A stretch of DNA of 64,000 bases from an uncultured Bacteroidaceae bacterium (GCA_934394435.1 CAKRRN010000001.1:248001-312000); one strand, 5' to 3'. Counted from the first letter of the stretch, positions 44,308-53,796 are shown. Notes: a model not told the origin generated them from the sequence alone. Made by a program: numbers and translations.

Positions 44308-45534
44308 ATGTCTATCAATTCAATGAAACTGAACAATAACTTTAGTCTGACAGGATGGATGCAGGGTGATCCTGGAATCTGGATGGTATTTGTGCTCTTT
44401 TGTATGATATCATTGGTGGAGGTTTATAGTGCCAGCAGCACGATGAGCTTCGGGTCCAAGTCCAGTTATTGGGAGCCTATTGTCTATCATGGCGGCTATT
44501 GGGCTGCTGGCATTGTGCTTACTTGGCTGTCAAGCCGTATCCCATGCAATAAGTATAAGATTCTTGGCACGGCAGGCTTCTTCCTTGCCATAGCGTTGCA
44601 GATAATAGCTTTTTTCTCTGGTAAGATCAATGGTGCAGGACGTTGGATTAGATTGGGCTTTATTACTTTCCAACCGAGTGAACTCACCAAGTTGGCACTG
44701 ATTACTTTCGTGGCTTTTATCTATGCTTCCTCACGTGACGAGAAGGGCGTGCGCAATATTGCTGTTAAGATTGCTGCGGTAGCATTGACTATTGTCATGA
44801 TACTGATAGCTCCAGAGAACTTGTCTACGGCTGGCATTATCTTTATGATTATCTTTGGTATGAGCTTTTATGCACAGGTTCGTGCCAAGATACTTGCGAT
44901 AGTCGCTGCTGGTCTTATCGCAATAGGTGTGTCGGGGCTTGCTTTTGCATATAGTATACCTGAGCATACGTTGCATGAATGGTCACAGACAGATGGCAAG
45001 TTTCTTCATCGTCTGCCCACTTGGGTTCATCGCATAACGGATAAGAACGAATTGCCTGCTGATCCTAAGGATTACGATATTACGGATAATATACAAGTCA
45101 CACACGCACGTATTGCTGTTGCTACATCGCATGGCATTGGGAAGGGACCTGGCAAGTCTCGCCAACGAGATTACTTACCTCAGGCGTATTCAGACTTTAT
45201 ATATGCCATTATCATCGAGGAGATGGGATTGGCTGGTGGGGTCGCTGTCATGTTCCTGTATTTCTTCTTTATGTGGCGATGTATGAAGATCGCTTCCCGA
45301 TGCAAGTCTTATTTCCCGTCATTCTTGGTTATGGGACTTGCACTTATGATTGTGATGCAAGCGTTGGTCAATATGGCTGTAGCTTCGGGAGCTTTTCCTG
45401 TTACAGGGCAACCGCTTCCGCTTATCAGTAGAGGAGGTACCAGCACATTGGTCAATTGCATTTGTGTGGGTATGATATTGAGTGTCAGCCGAACTGCCAA
45501 GAAGGTAGATGGCGCAGATAGTGAAGTAAAATGA
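44308..45534 (+). CDS. ftsW: Division SEDS glycosyltransferase FtsW
   Basis: Septal lipid II polymerase partner of FtsI; 408 residues with about ten membrane helices. GAGRWIRLGFITFQPSELTKLAL and PLPLISRGGTS are SEDS signatures. The start at 44308 lies 20 nt after murD; the frame extends upstream inside murD but that part is not FtsW-like. The TGA stop overlaps the murG ATG. Confidence 0.94.
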   Translation: MSINSMKLNNNFSLTGWMQGDPGIWMVFVLFCMISLVEVYSASSTMSFGSKSSYWEPIVYHGGYWAAGIVLTWLSSRIPCNKYKILGTAGFFLAIALQIIAFFSGKINGAGRWIRLGFITFQPSELTKLALITFVAFIYASSRDEKGVRNIAVKIAAVALTIVMILIAPENLSTAGIIFMIIFGMSFYAQVRAKILAIVAAGLIAIGVSGLAFAYSIPEHTLHEWSQTDGKFLHRLPTWVHRITDKNELPADPKDYDITDNIQVTHARIAVATSHGIGKGPGKSRQRDYLPQAYSDFIYAIIIEEMGLAGGVAVMFLYFFFMWRCMKIASRCKSYFPSFLVMGLALMIVMQALVNMAVASGAFPVTGQPLPLISRGGTSTLVNCICVGMILSVSRTAKKVDGADSEVK

Positions 45535-46646
45535 AAGAGAAGATGAAGTTTGTTATAAGTGGTGGAGGCACTGGCGGGCATATATTCCCAGCAGTGAGTA
45601 TTGCCAATGCTTTGAAGGAAATGTGTCCCGATGTGGAAATACTCTTTGTCGGCGCATTGGGCAGGATGGAGATGCAGCGTGTTCCTGCGGCTGGTTATCG
45701 TATTGTCGGTTTGCCCGTGAAGGGTCTTTTGCGTCCCTTATGGAGATTAGGTAATATTCGTATTCTTTGGGATTTCTTGAAAAGCAAGCATATGGTCAAG
45801 AGGATTCTCAAGGAGTTTCGTCCTGATGTTGCCATAGGCGTTGGTGGATATGCCAGTTCGGCAACACTCAATGCTGCATACGAGTTGGGCATTCCCTGTC
45901 TTATACAGGAGCAAAATAGCTTTGCTGGTCTTACCAATAGGTCTCTGGCTAAAAAAGCCAGTTGTATATGTGTCGCATATGAGGGGATGGAACGATTCTT
46001 CCCCAAAGATCGTATACTGCTTACAGGTAATCCTGTACGTCAGAACTTGCTTGATACTTCTCTCTCGCGTGAAGAAGCTTCTAAGGCGTTTGGATTGAAT
46101 CCTGCGGTTCCTACCATATTACTTATTGGCGGAAGCCTTGGTGCGCGTACGCTTAATGAAAGCGTCCTTGGTTCTCTTGATAGTATTGCTTCTTCTCCTG
46201 TGCAGTTTATCTGGCAGACAGGAGGCTATTATCACGATTATATTGCCAGCGAGTTGCAGACAAAGGGTAAACCTACGAACCTGTATGTTACAGATTTTAT
46301 CAGTCGTATGGATCAGGCTTATAAAGCAGCTGACTTAGTTATCAGTCGTGCAGGAGCAAGTAGCATTAGCGAACTGTGTCTGTTGGGGAAGCCCAGTATC
46401 CTTGTTCCCAGTCCTAATGTCGCAGAAGATCACCAGACGCATAATGCTATGGCTCTTGTTCATAGAGGGGCGGCACTTTATGTGAAGGATGCGGATGCAC
46501 CGCATGATTTGGTCTCTTTGGCACTGAAGACTGTCATGCAGCCTGAGAAGTTGCAGGCGTTGAGTAAGAATGCATACGAGATGGCGTATAAGGATTCTGC
46601 AAGAGTGATTGCACAAGAAGTGTTGAAATTGGTAAGGAAGAAATAG
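45531..46646 (+). CDS. murG: UDP-GlcNAc transferase MurG
   Basis: Membrane-associated GT28 enzyme converting lipid I to lipid II; 371 residues. GGGTGGHIFPAVSIA is the acceptor loop, VGGYASSA and RAGASSISELCLLGKPSILVP-type donor-binding residues follow (E in ISEL). Start overlaps ftsW by 4 nt (ATGA). Confidence 0.95.
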   Translation: MKEKMKFVISGGGTGGHIFPAVSIANALKEMCPDVEILFVGALGRMEMQRVPAAGYRIVGLPVKGLLRPLWRLGNIRILWDFLKSKHMVKRILKEFRPDVAIGVGGYASSATLNAAYELGIPCLIQEQNSFAGLTNRSLAKKASCICVAYEGMERFFPKDRILLTGNPVRQNLLDTSLSREEASKAFGLNPAVPTILLIGGSLGARTLNESVLGSLDSIASSPVQFIWQTGGYYHDYIASELQTKGKPTNLYVTDFISRMDQAYKAADLVISRAGASSISELCLLGKPSILVPSPNVAEDHQTHNAMALVHRGAALYVKDADAPHDLVSLALKTVMQPEKLQALSKNAYEMAYKDSARVIAQEVLKLVRKK

Positions 46647-46668
46647 ATAGATAGAATAGATAGAAGAT

Positions 46669-48048
46669 ATGGAACTTAAGGATATTAAAGCAGTTTTCTT
46701 TGTAGGCATTGGTGGTATAGGTATGAGTGCCATTGCCAGATATTTTCTGCATATTGGTGTGCAGGTAGGGGGGTATGACAAGACTCCAAGCTCACTCACA
46801 CGTAAGTTGGAAGAAGAGGGTGCGCAGGTTCATTATGAGGATAACATGTCGCTTGTTCCCAAAGCGTTTCTATCACCAGAAAGCACTTTGGTTGTTTTCA
46901 CTCCAGCCATACCCTCTACGCATACAGAACTGACTTTTTTCCGTGATAATGGATTCACGGTGGAGAAACGTGCCCAGGTGCTTGGCACATTGAGCCAGTC
47001 GCTCAAAGCACTCTGTGTGGCAGGTACCCATGGCAAAACTACCACCAGCAGTATGGCTGCTCACATCCTACATCAGAGTCATGTTGGTTGTAATGCCTTT
47101 TTGGGCGGCATCACCAAAAACTATGGCACCAATTATATCTTGAACAAGAAGAGCCCCTTTGTAGTGATAGAGGCTGATGAGTTCGATCGTTCTTTCCATT
47201 GGTTGCGCCCTTATGCCAGTGTTATTACGGCTACAGATGCAGACCATCTGGATATATATGGCACAGAGCAGGCATATCTTGAGAGTTTCCAGCATTATAG
47301 CCATCTTATCGTACCTGGAGGCTATTTGATACTGCATACAGGACTCAAGATGAAACCCGATGTACAACCAGGTGTCACCACCTATACCTATAGTCGTGAC
47401 GAGGGTGATTTTCATGCAGAGAATGTTCGGATAGGTGGGGGTGAAATCGTTTTCAACTTGGTCTCACCCTTCTATAATATACAGGATGTTCGTCTTGGGG
47501 TTCCTGTGGTTGTTAATATTGAGAATGGAATAGCAGCTATGGCATTGGCACAGATTGGTGGAGCCACAGAGGATGAGGTGCGTCAGGCAATGTCAACATT
47601 CAGCGGTGTGGACCGAAGATTTGATTTTCGTGTCAAGACACCCCATATGGTCTATTTGAGTGATTATGCTCATCATCCTGCAGAGATACGTCAGAGTATA
47701 CTCAGCATCAAACAGTTGTATGAAGGAAAACGTATCAAGGCTATCTTCCAGCCCCACCTTTATACACGTACGCGCGATTTCTATAAGGATTTTGCAGACG
47801 CTCTGTCTCTTCTTGATGATGTTGCCATCGTGGATATCTATCCAGCACGTGAGCAACCTATACCAGGTGTGACGAGTAGACTTATCTATGACAATCTGCG
47901 ACAGGGCATTAAGAAGCAACTGTGCACTAAGGATGAGATATGTGATATTGTTCGCCAAGGTGGTTTTGATGTGCTGGTCACTCTCGGAGCTGGTGATATT
48001 GAGAATTATGCAGATCAGATAACAGATATACTGACAGAAAAGAAATGA
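46669..48048 (+). CDS. murC: UDP-MurNAc L-alanine ligase
   Basis: First Mur ligase of stem-peptide synthesis; 459 residues. VGIGGIGMSAIA at the N-terminus, ATP loop GTHGKTTTSS, EADEFDRSF and SDYAHHPAEI are conserved. The stop overlaps ftsQ by 4 nt. Confidence 0.95.
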   Translation: MELKDIKAVFFVGIGGIGMSAIARYFLHIGVQVGGYDKTPSSLTRKLEEEGAQVHYEDNMSLVPKAFLSPESTLVVFTPAIPSTHTELTFFRDNGFTVEKRAQVLGTLSQSLKALCVAGTHGKTTTSSMAAHILHQSHVGCNAFLGGITKNYGTNYILNKKSPFVVIEADEFDRSFHWLRPYASVITATDADHLDIYGTEQAYLESFQHYSHLIVPGGYLILHTGLKMKPDVQPGVTTYTYSRDEGDFHAENVRIGGGEIVFNLVSPFYNIQDVRLGVPVVVNIENGIAAMALAQIGGATEDEVRQAMSTFSGVDRRFDFRVKTPHMVYLSDYAHHPAEIRQSILSIKQLYEGKRIKAIFQPHLYTRTRDFYKDFADALSLLDDVAIVDIYPAREQPIPGVTSRLIYDNLRQGIKKQLCTKDEICDIVRQGGFDVLVTLGAGDIENYADQITDILTEKK

Positions 48049-48770
48049 AAATTGCCATAAAAGCCATACTCTTACTTGGCATTACTGCTTATTTGGTGTG
48101 GGCGGTGATTCGCTTTGCCAGTCCTACAGAGAAACAGGTGTGTACCGATGTGCGTATCAGTCTTTCTGATAGCGTTCCTGGCAGCCTGGTGACCGTGGAG
48201 TATGTGCAGGGCATTCTCAGCAAGCATCATCTTTCGCCAAAGGGCATGCGTATTTCTGACATCAATCTGAAACAGATAGACAGTTTGATATGTAATGCGC
48301 CTTACGTTAGCAACTCCTCCTCTCATTATACTTCTACGGGGGTACTTTGCATAGATGTGAGTCCGCAACGTCCAGTGTTACATGTTCTCCAATCCAATGG
48401 AGATGAATATTTTGTTGCAGACAATGGTAGCGTCATGCCGGCAGGACAGACCAAACCCGACCTTTGTTTGGCTTCGGGATATCTGACCAGAAGCTTTGCT
48501 TGTCGTTCACTTCTTCCTCTGGCTTCTTATATTTATGCTGACGAATTTTGGAATCGCCAGATAGAACAAATATATGTGACTTCAGACAGGCAGGTAGAAC
48601 TCGTGCCTCGGGTAGGGGACCATACGGTGATACTGGGCTCGGTGGAACATTTTCGCGAGAAACTCCATAGGTTGAAGGTCTTTTATGAATACGGAATGCC
48701 TCAGGTGGGTTGGAATAAGTATCGTACCATCAACCTCACGTATGACAATCAGGTGGTGTGCACCAAGTGA
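48045..48770 (+). CDS. ftsQ: Divisome protein FtsQ/DivIB
   Basis: A 241-residue bitopic protein: short cytoplasmic start, one membrane helix (about 5-22), then a periplasmic POTRA-like region (VTVEYVQGILSKHHLSPKGM) and a beta-domain (RQVELVPRVGDHTVILG). Position between murC and ftsA is the usual one. Start overlaps murC. Confidence 0.88.
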   Translation: MKIAIKAILLLGITAYLVWAVIRFASPTEKQVCTDVRISLSDSVPGSLVTVEYVQGILSKHHLSPKGMRISDINLKQIDSLICNAPYVSNSSSHYTSTGVLCIDVSPQRPVLHVLQSNGDEYFVADNGSVMPAGQTKPDLCLASGYLTRSFACRSLLPLASYIYADEFWNRQIEQIYVTSDRQVELVPRVGDHTVILGSVEHFREKLHRLKVFYEYGMPQVGWNKYRTINLTYDNQVVCTK

Positions 48771-48807
48771 CAGACAAATTCATGAATAATAAAATAATAT
48801 ATAAGAT

Positions 48808-50241
48808 ATGGGAATAGATAAAGACATCATCGTGGCGGTGGAACTTGGGTCTACAGCCATACGCGCCGTCGCTGGTCGTCGTGAGCTGGACGGTACTATG
48901 CACGTCTTGGCAGTGGCTCAGGAGTCTGATGCCTATGCTATCCATAGAGGTGCGGTGGATAATATTGACCGTACGACACAGGCTATACAAAACGTAACGC
49001 GCAAGTTGTCTGATCGCTTGGATATGCAGGTGACCAAGGCTTATGTGGGACTCGGTGGACAATCGCTTCATACAGCCTTGAATCCTATTGTTTATCCTCA
49101 GACCCAAAAGTCTATCATCACCGATGCCGTCATACAGAGAATTGATGATATGAACCGTGCGCAGCAATATCCTAATATGGAGATTCTGCAAGCCGTTCCT
49201 CAGGAGTATAGCATCGACAACCGCAATGGGGTGACTACCCCTGTAGGCATGGAGGCGGAGATTATAAAGGCTACTTTTGTAAATGTGTTAGCCAATTCAC
49301 GTCGAAGAGATAGCATCGAACAGTGTGTCGAACGTGCAGGACTTCGTCTTGCAGAGGAAGACCTGCTTATCGCTCCTCTATGCTTGGCACAGAAACTTCT
49401 GACGGACTCTGAGCGTAGAGCTGGTTGTGCCCTTGTGGATATCGGTGCAGAAACCACCACGGTCTCTGTCTATACAAAGGATACTTTGCGCCATATGGTT
49501 GTCATTCCTCTTGGCGGAAACAATGCCACTGCAGATATTGTGCTTTCTGGTGCGGAGACTGATGAGGCAGAGAATCTGAAACGAAAGTATGGCACAGCCT
49601 ATTGCCCCGACCCAAAGGAAGGCGAAGAGTCTGGTGATGTAATGCTGAAACTCAGTTATGATCGTAGTATTAGCAAACTGACACTTATGGGCATTGTTGA
49701 GGCGCGTTATCAAGAGATTATCGCAAACGTATGGGAGCACATTCGCCCGTATTGCAATAATCAGTTCTCCAGTATCATCTTTACGGGCGGTGGCAGTCGT
49801 ATGGCGGAGTTGTCTACAGCATTCAGCAAGTATACTAATACTCCCAAACTGGTACGTGTTCACAAGGGTGTGCCCTCGGGCATTACGTTTGCTTCAGATT
49901 GTGGCGCAGTGGATAAGGATTCGCTGGGCACTTTGCTCTCTCTGCTGCTTTGTGGTAAGGAGTCGTGTGTTATGGAGAAATCCCAGACAACTTCTGGCGA
50001 GCTCTTCCCAGACGAGGAACTTGATGAGACTCCTGCTGGAAGTGGGACAGAAGAGTCTACGCAACAGACAGAAACAGCTGACGCTCCAGTTCAGCAAGAG
50101 CAGGATGGCAAACAGACTGTGGTGACAGAGCAGAAGCCTCGTAAGAAACATGGTAGCCTTGCTGATAAGTTCCGTCGTGCCTTTGGCGCTTTCAAAGGTA
50201 TGCTCGAGGAAGAGGGCGATGAAGAACGTGGAAACGAGTGA
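48808..50241 (+). CDS. ftsA: Actin-like division protein FtsA
   Basis: Tethers FtsZ to the membrane; 477 residues. Actin-fold motifs VAVELGSTAIRAVAG (phosphate 1), LVDIGAETTTVSVY (phosphate 2) and IIFTGGGSRMAEL (adenosine) are present, with the SHS2-type insertion between. A Ser/Thr/Glu/Gln-rich linker (about 395-445) leads to a C-terminal amphipathic helix (SLADKFRRAFGAFKGML), the expected membrane-targeting sequence. Confidence 0.95.
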   Translation: MGIDKDIIVAVELGSTAIRAVAGRRELDGTMHVLAVAQESDAYAIHRGAVDNIDRTTQAIQNVTRKLSDRLDMQVTKAYVGLGGQSLHTALNPIVYPQTQKSIITDAVIQRIDDMNRAQQYPNMEILQAVPQEYSIDNRNGVTTPVGMEAEIIKATFVNVLANSRRRDSIEQCVERAGLRLAEEDLLIAPLCLAQKLLTDSERRAGCALVDIGAETTTVSVYTKDTLRHMVVIPLGGNNATADIVLSGAETDEAENLKRKYGTAYCPDPKEGEESGDVMLKLSYDRSISKLTLMGIVEARYQEIIANVWEHIRPYCNNQFSSIIFTGGGSRMAELSTAFSKYTNTPKLVRVHKGVPSGITFASDCGAVDKDSLGTLLSLLLCGKESCVMEKSQTTSGELFPDEELDETPAGSGTEESTQQTETADAPVQQEQDGKQTVVTEQKPRKKHGSLADKFRRAFGAFKGMLEEEGDEERGNE

Positions 50242-50330
50242 GGCTCGGTTAGAGACTGTCTCCAGACGTAGACGAGAGAGAACAAGAAACAAGTATCACT
50301 TGAGAAATAGAACAATTACAAAATAGCATA

Positions 50331-51617
50331 ATGGATAAGAACGACAATACAGGAATCGTTTCCTCTGGCATAGATTTTGGTTTCCCTGGAATCAAAAAGT
50401 CTGACGAGGAGACTATCATCAAGGTGGTAGGCGTTGGTGGAGGCGGTGGCAATGCCGTCAACTATATGTACCGTCAGGGTATTCATGATGTCTCATACGT
50501 GGTGTGTAACACAGATGCCAAGGCATTGGATGCTTCTCCTGTGCCTAACAGACTGCAGTTTGGCGATGGACTGGGTGCTGGCAATAAGCCCGAGGTAGGA
50601 CGGGAAAAGGCTGAGGCAAGTATTGATGAGATACGCCGTATGCTTAATGATGGCACCAAGATGGTGTTTATCACAGCAGGTATGGGAGGAGGCACAGGTA
50701 CAGGTGCAGGTCCTGTTGTGGCAAAATGTGCACGTGAAGCAGAGATTCTTACTGTTGGCATCGTCACCATACCTTTCGTGTTTGAGGGAACTGCTAAAAT
50801 CAACCAGGCGCTGGATGGAGTGGAACAGATGGCTAAGTATGTGGATGCTTTGCTGGTTATCAACAACGAACGTCTGCGTGAGATTTATCCAGACCTCTCT
50901 ATGGTAAATGCCTTTGCCAAGGCTGATGACACGCTTTGTATTGCTGCCAAGAGCATCGCAGAGATTATTACCATGCATGGCATCATGAATCTCGACTTCA
51001 ACGATGTGGATATGGTGCTGCATAATGGTGGAGTGGCAGTCATGAGCACAGGCGAGGCAGACGGAGAACGTCGTGTAAGCAAAGCCATCGAGATGGCACT
51101 CAATAGCCCTCTTCTTAATAACAATGATATCTTCAATTCAAAAAAGGTGTTGCTGAAGATTACCTTCAACGATGGGGATGGCAACGAGCCTCTGAAGATG
51201 GAGGAAATGAACGAGGTGCATGAGTTCATGGGGAAATTTAGCAAGATGGTGCAAACCAAATTTGGTATTGATACAGACAGTACTTTGGGTAATAAGGTGA
51301 AGATTACCCTCTTGGCTTCTGGTTTCAAACTGAAATATCCTGCTGACCGTATGGAACCTGTCGTAGAAACTACTCCTGAGACCGATGAAGAGGATGCTGA
51401 GAGACAGAGGGAACGCTTTATCACTTATTATGGTGGTGAGGGCAACCAACCCAAGAGGAGACATAAGTTCCATTGTCATATTTTCCGTGATAATGAACTC
51501 GATGATGAGGATGTTATCAGCATGGTTGCATCTTCGCCAACCAGTAGCCGCTCGTTGGAGGAGCTTAACAAGATTAAGAATTATACCTCCTCAGACTATC
51601 CTTCGGATGGTGAGTAG
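50331..51617 (+). CDS. ftsZ: Tubulin-like division GTPase FtsZ
   Basis: Forms the Z-ring; 428 residues. GVGGGGGNAVNYMYR at the start of the GTPase domain, the tubulin signature GGGTGTGAGP and the synergy-loop NLDFNDVD are all intact. After a short linker the C-terminus reads DDEDVISMVASSP...LEELNKIKN, not the D/E-IPxFLR peptide of proteobacterial FtsZ, so the anchor-binding peptide is of a different type. 89 nt separates it from ftsA. Confidence 0.96.
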   Translation: MDKNDNTGIVSSGIDFGFPGIKKSDEETIIKVVGVGGGGGNAVNYMYRQGIHDVSYVVCNTDAKALDASPVPNRLQFGDGLGAGNKPEVGREKAEASIDEIRRMLNDGTKMVFITAGMGGGTGTGAGPVVAKCAREAEILTVGIVTIPFVFEGTAKINQALDGVEQMAKYVDALLVINNERLREIYPDLSMVNAFAKADDTLCIAAKSIAEIITMHGIMNLDFNDVDMVLHNGGVAVMSTGEADGERRVSKAIEMALNSPLLNNNDIFNSKKVLLKITFNDGDGNEPLKMEEMNEVHEFMGKFSKMVQTKFGIDTDSTLGNKVKITLLASGFKLKYPADRMEPVVETTPETDEEDAERQRERFITYYGGEGNQPKRRHKFHCHIFRDNELDDEDVISMVASSPTSSRSLEELNKIKNYTSSDYPSDGE

Positions 51618-51680
51618 CACCATTTGGGTACGATGCGAAAGAGAAATAGAGAACAAAAAGACTGATAAAAATAAAAAGAA

Positions 51681-52127
51681 ATGTTGTTTGAAAAAATCAG
51701 CAGCGATATTATTGCTGCAATGAAAGCACAGGACAAAGTGCGCCTGATGGCACTTCGCGGAGTGAAGAAATGTTTTCTTGAGGCTAAGACTGCCCCTGGT
51801 GCCAATGATGAGCTGAGTGATGAGACAGCGCTGAAGATATTGGCTAAACTGGCTAAACAGGGTCGCGACACAGCAGCTATCTATACTGCCCAGTCACGTC
51901 AGGATCTTGCCGATGAGGAGCTGGCACAGGTGGCTGTCATTGAGGAGTATCTTCCGAAACAGCTTTCTGCTGATGAACTGAAGGCTGAGCTTCAGCAAAT
52001 CATTGCAGAGGTGGGTGCCTCCAGTGCTCGAGATATGGGACGTGTGATGGGCGTTGCCACGAAAAAACTCTCCGGACGTGCGGAGGGACGTGCCATTAGT
52101 GCTATGGTCAAGGAGTTGCTGGCTTAA
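51681..52127 (+). CDS. GatB/YqeY domain protein
   Basis: A 148-residue protein of the YqeY family, related to the tRNA-binding tail domain of the GatB amidotransferase; helical, with ALRGVKKCFLEAKTAPG and the C-terminal RDMGRVMGVATKKLSGRAEG hallmark. Function is poorly known, possibly tRNA-related. It follows ftsZ by 63 nt and overlaps the convergent recO by 20 nt. Confidence 0.9.
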   Translation: MLFEKISSDIIAAMKAQDKVRLMALRGVKKCFLEAKTAPGANDELSDETALKILAKLAKQGRDTAAIYTAQSRQDLADEELAQVAVIEEYLPKQLSADELKAELQQIIAEVGASSARDMGRVMGVATKKLSGRAEGRAISAMVKELLA

Positions 52128-52845
52128 ACACTTCTCTCAGAATTTCCAGTGACTTCAGTTCTGGAAATTCGGGCACGTGCAGACGATAATAGGTGATTAA
52201 ACCATCCAGAATGGCATTACGCTGAGTGCGGTTCAGTCTGAAGAATCTCATATTGCGTAATGTCATTCTTGTTATTTTTGGGATGAATGCAGCTTCTTCT
52301 GCTTGTATCCAGAATCTGTGAGTAGGCACTTCGTCTGTCATGATTCCCTCCTTCAAGTCGAAAATCCGTCCAGCCTTCCAGTCTGTCACGTATGGTTCGA
52401 TACCCAGATGCTTGGTGAGCTGTACTATGAATGCTATGTGGAAGTTAGCACATCCCTCTGCTTGCTTGTCTAACCACAGCAGACTCTCTCTTAGGTATCG
52501 AAACAACGGCTCGTTTCTCACCTCGTTTTTCAAGGCATGGTAGAGAAACTCCTGTATGAATAGGGCCTGCGAAGTCTTTATGGGGTCTGTCTGTAGGGTG
52601 CTGAAGGGCATGGCAGACTGCATCTCGTCAATGTGTTGTAGGGCCTTCTCTTGTCTCCATCTGAACGATACTTCCATTAGGTTTAGGGGTGAGAGCAGTT
52701 GCATTCTCGTTCTCCCTTTACCGCTTTTGGCTGCCTTTACCGCAAAGCTAACAGTCCCTCTCGAATGGGTGAATATGTCAGCGATAACCCCCGTGTCGTT
52801 GTATCTTATTCTGCGCAACACAATACCCCAAGTTTTTTCTGTCAT
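52108..52845 (-). CDS. recO: DNA repair protein RecO
   Basis: Recombination mediator that loads RecA with RecR; 245 residues. N-terminal OB fold (GIVLRRIRYNDTGVIADIFTHSRG) and helical C-terminal domain (FHIAFIVQLTKHLGIEP). The usual zinc cysteines are not evident. It is divergent from tRNA-Glu and rpsT; its 3' end overlaps yqeY. Confidence 0.9.
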   Translation of the reverse strand: MTEKTWGIVLRRIRYNDTGVIADIFTHSRGTVSFAVKAAKSGKGRTRMQLLSPLNLMEVSFRWRQEKALQHIDEMQSAMPFSTLQTDPIKTSQALFIQEFLYHALKNEVRNEPLFRYLRESLLWLDKQAEGCANFHIAFIVQLTKHLGIEPYVTDWKAGRIFDLKEGIMTDEVPTHRFWIQAEEAAFIPKITRMTLRNMRFFRLNRTQRNAILDGLITYYRLHVPEFPELKSLEILREVFKPATP

Positions 52846-52930
52846 ACCGCTTTATTCATGTTTCTTAGACCAAAGTTACGCAAAAAAATAGTCTTTTTTG
52901 CATCTTTTTTCTCATTTTTCTTTTGCAATG

Positions 52931-52962
52931 TTTGGTTGGTTGAATAAAAAGCCCTACTTTTG
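52931..52962 (+). promoter_or_regulatory. Strong Bacteroidetes promoter for tRNA-Glu (and probably rpsT)
   Basis: TTTG at 52931-52934, a 20-nt spacer, and TACTTTTG at 52955-52962: both the -33 and -7 elements are present at standard spacing. Confidence 0.7.
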
Positions 52963-53014
52963 CAACCGCAATTGAGACGTTTGTCTTAATAGCACGGGCT
53001 AAGGCCGAAGGTAA

Positions 53015-53086
53015 GGTCCCTTCGTCTATCGGTTAGGACGAGAGATTTTCATTCTCTAAAGAGGAGTTCGACTCTCCTAGGGACTA
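53015..53086 (+). tRNA. tRNA-Glu (anticodon UUC)
   Basis: Cloverleaf folds by eye: acceptor GGTCCCT (53015-53021) with AGGGACT (53079-53085, first pair G-U), discriminator A53086; anticodon stem AGAGA/TCTCT (53041-53045, 53053-53057) around loop TTTTCAT with anticodon TTC at 53048-53050; T arm AGGAG/CTCCT with TTCGACT loop. CCA is not encoded. Confidence 0.95.
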
Positions 53087-53168
53087 CAAATTTGGTGGAG
53101 AAAGGTGCGAGGTCAACTAAGCCATACCACATCAAACTTCACATTTTACTTTTAATTTATAAAAAGAA

Positions 53169-53423
53169 ATGGCAAATCACAAATCAGCTCTTAAGAGAAT
53201 CCGTCAGGCGGAGAAAAGAAGAATTCACAACAGATACTACGCTAAGACCATGCGTAATGCTGTTCGTAAGTTGCGTGCCACTACAGACAAAGCTGCTGCA
53301 GTAGAGATGTATCCCTCAGTACAGAAGGCACTTGACAAATTGGCAAAGACCAATATTATTCATAAGAACAAGGCTGCTAACTTGAAGTCAAGTCTGGCTA
53401 AGTATATCAACAAGCTGGCATAA
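53169..53423 (+). CDS. rpsT: 30S ribosomal protein S20
   Basis: An 84-residue, Lys/Ala-rich helical protein binding the 5' domain of 16S rRNA. MANHKSALKRIRQAEKRR is the classic S20 start, and HKNKAANLKSSLAKYIN the C-terminal helix. It lies 82 nt downstream of tRNA-Glu with no strong separate promoter, so the two may be co-transcribed. A good terminator follows at 53475. Confidence 0.97.
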   Translation: MANHKSALKRIRQAEKRRIHNRYYAKTMRNAVRKLRATTDKAAAVEMYPSVQKALDKLAKTNIIHKNKAANLKSSLAKYINKLA

Positions 53424-53474
53424 TAATCTTGCAAACAAGAATTCCCTTTTGCTATAGCGGGAACAATGATAGAG

Positions 53475-53505
53475 GCAATCTCCATTACGGAGATTGCTTT
53501 TTTTT
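53475..53505 (+). terminator. Intrinsic terminator of rpsT
   Basis: GCAATCTCC (53475-53483) pairs with GGAGATTGC (53489-53497) around a 5-nt loop, followed by T8. Confidence 0.9.
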
Positions 53506-53579
53506 GTGTTGCATGTTTTGTGCGTGAGTCTTCGTCTTCGGAACCTGACCGTTCGCCCTAAGGCAGGGTGATAAGGTAG

Positions 53580-53738
53580 GGCTCAACGGATTATTCATGG
53601 GGATATCCGTAGATTGTAGCAAGTCTAAAAAGGAAGAATTTTTCATCTCTTATACCTCTAAGCGTTGAATCTACCATATGACAAAGGTAGCAAAAAGTTT
53701 TAATAACATTTCAATCCCCATGAATAATCCGTTGAGCC
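53580..53738. repeat. 25-bp perfect inverted repeat, arms 109 bp apart
   Basis: Left arm 53580-53604 (begins GGCTCAACGGATT) is the exact reverse complement of right arm 53714-53738. Between the arms is a leftward TACCTTTG box at 53682-53689. Confidence 0.8.
53682..53689 (-). promoter_or_regulatory. Promoter-like -7 box inside the inverted repeat
   Basis: Leftward TACCTTTG matches TAnnTTTG. It points toward a 53-codon leftward frame (53646 to 53485) that would read into the rpsT terminator. Activity is uncertain. Confidence 0.35.
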
Positions 53739-53796
53739 AGGTTGGCTCAATTTATTTTCCTAGTTGGAGAAAAATATTTTCCCAGTTAGGAAAAAA
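53731..53796. repeat. Three consecutive 22-bp hairpin modules (copy C)
   Basis: Modules at 53731-53752 (TTGAGCC/GGCTCAA hairpin), 53753-53774 and 53775-53796 (both TATTTTCC[T/C]AGTT... with A-rich end). The last two match 34686-34729. Confidence 0.65.
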
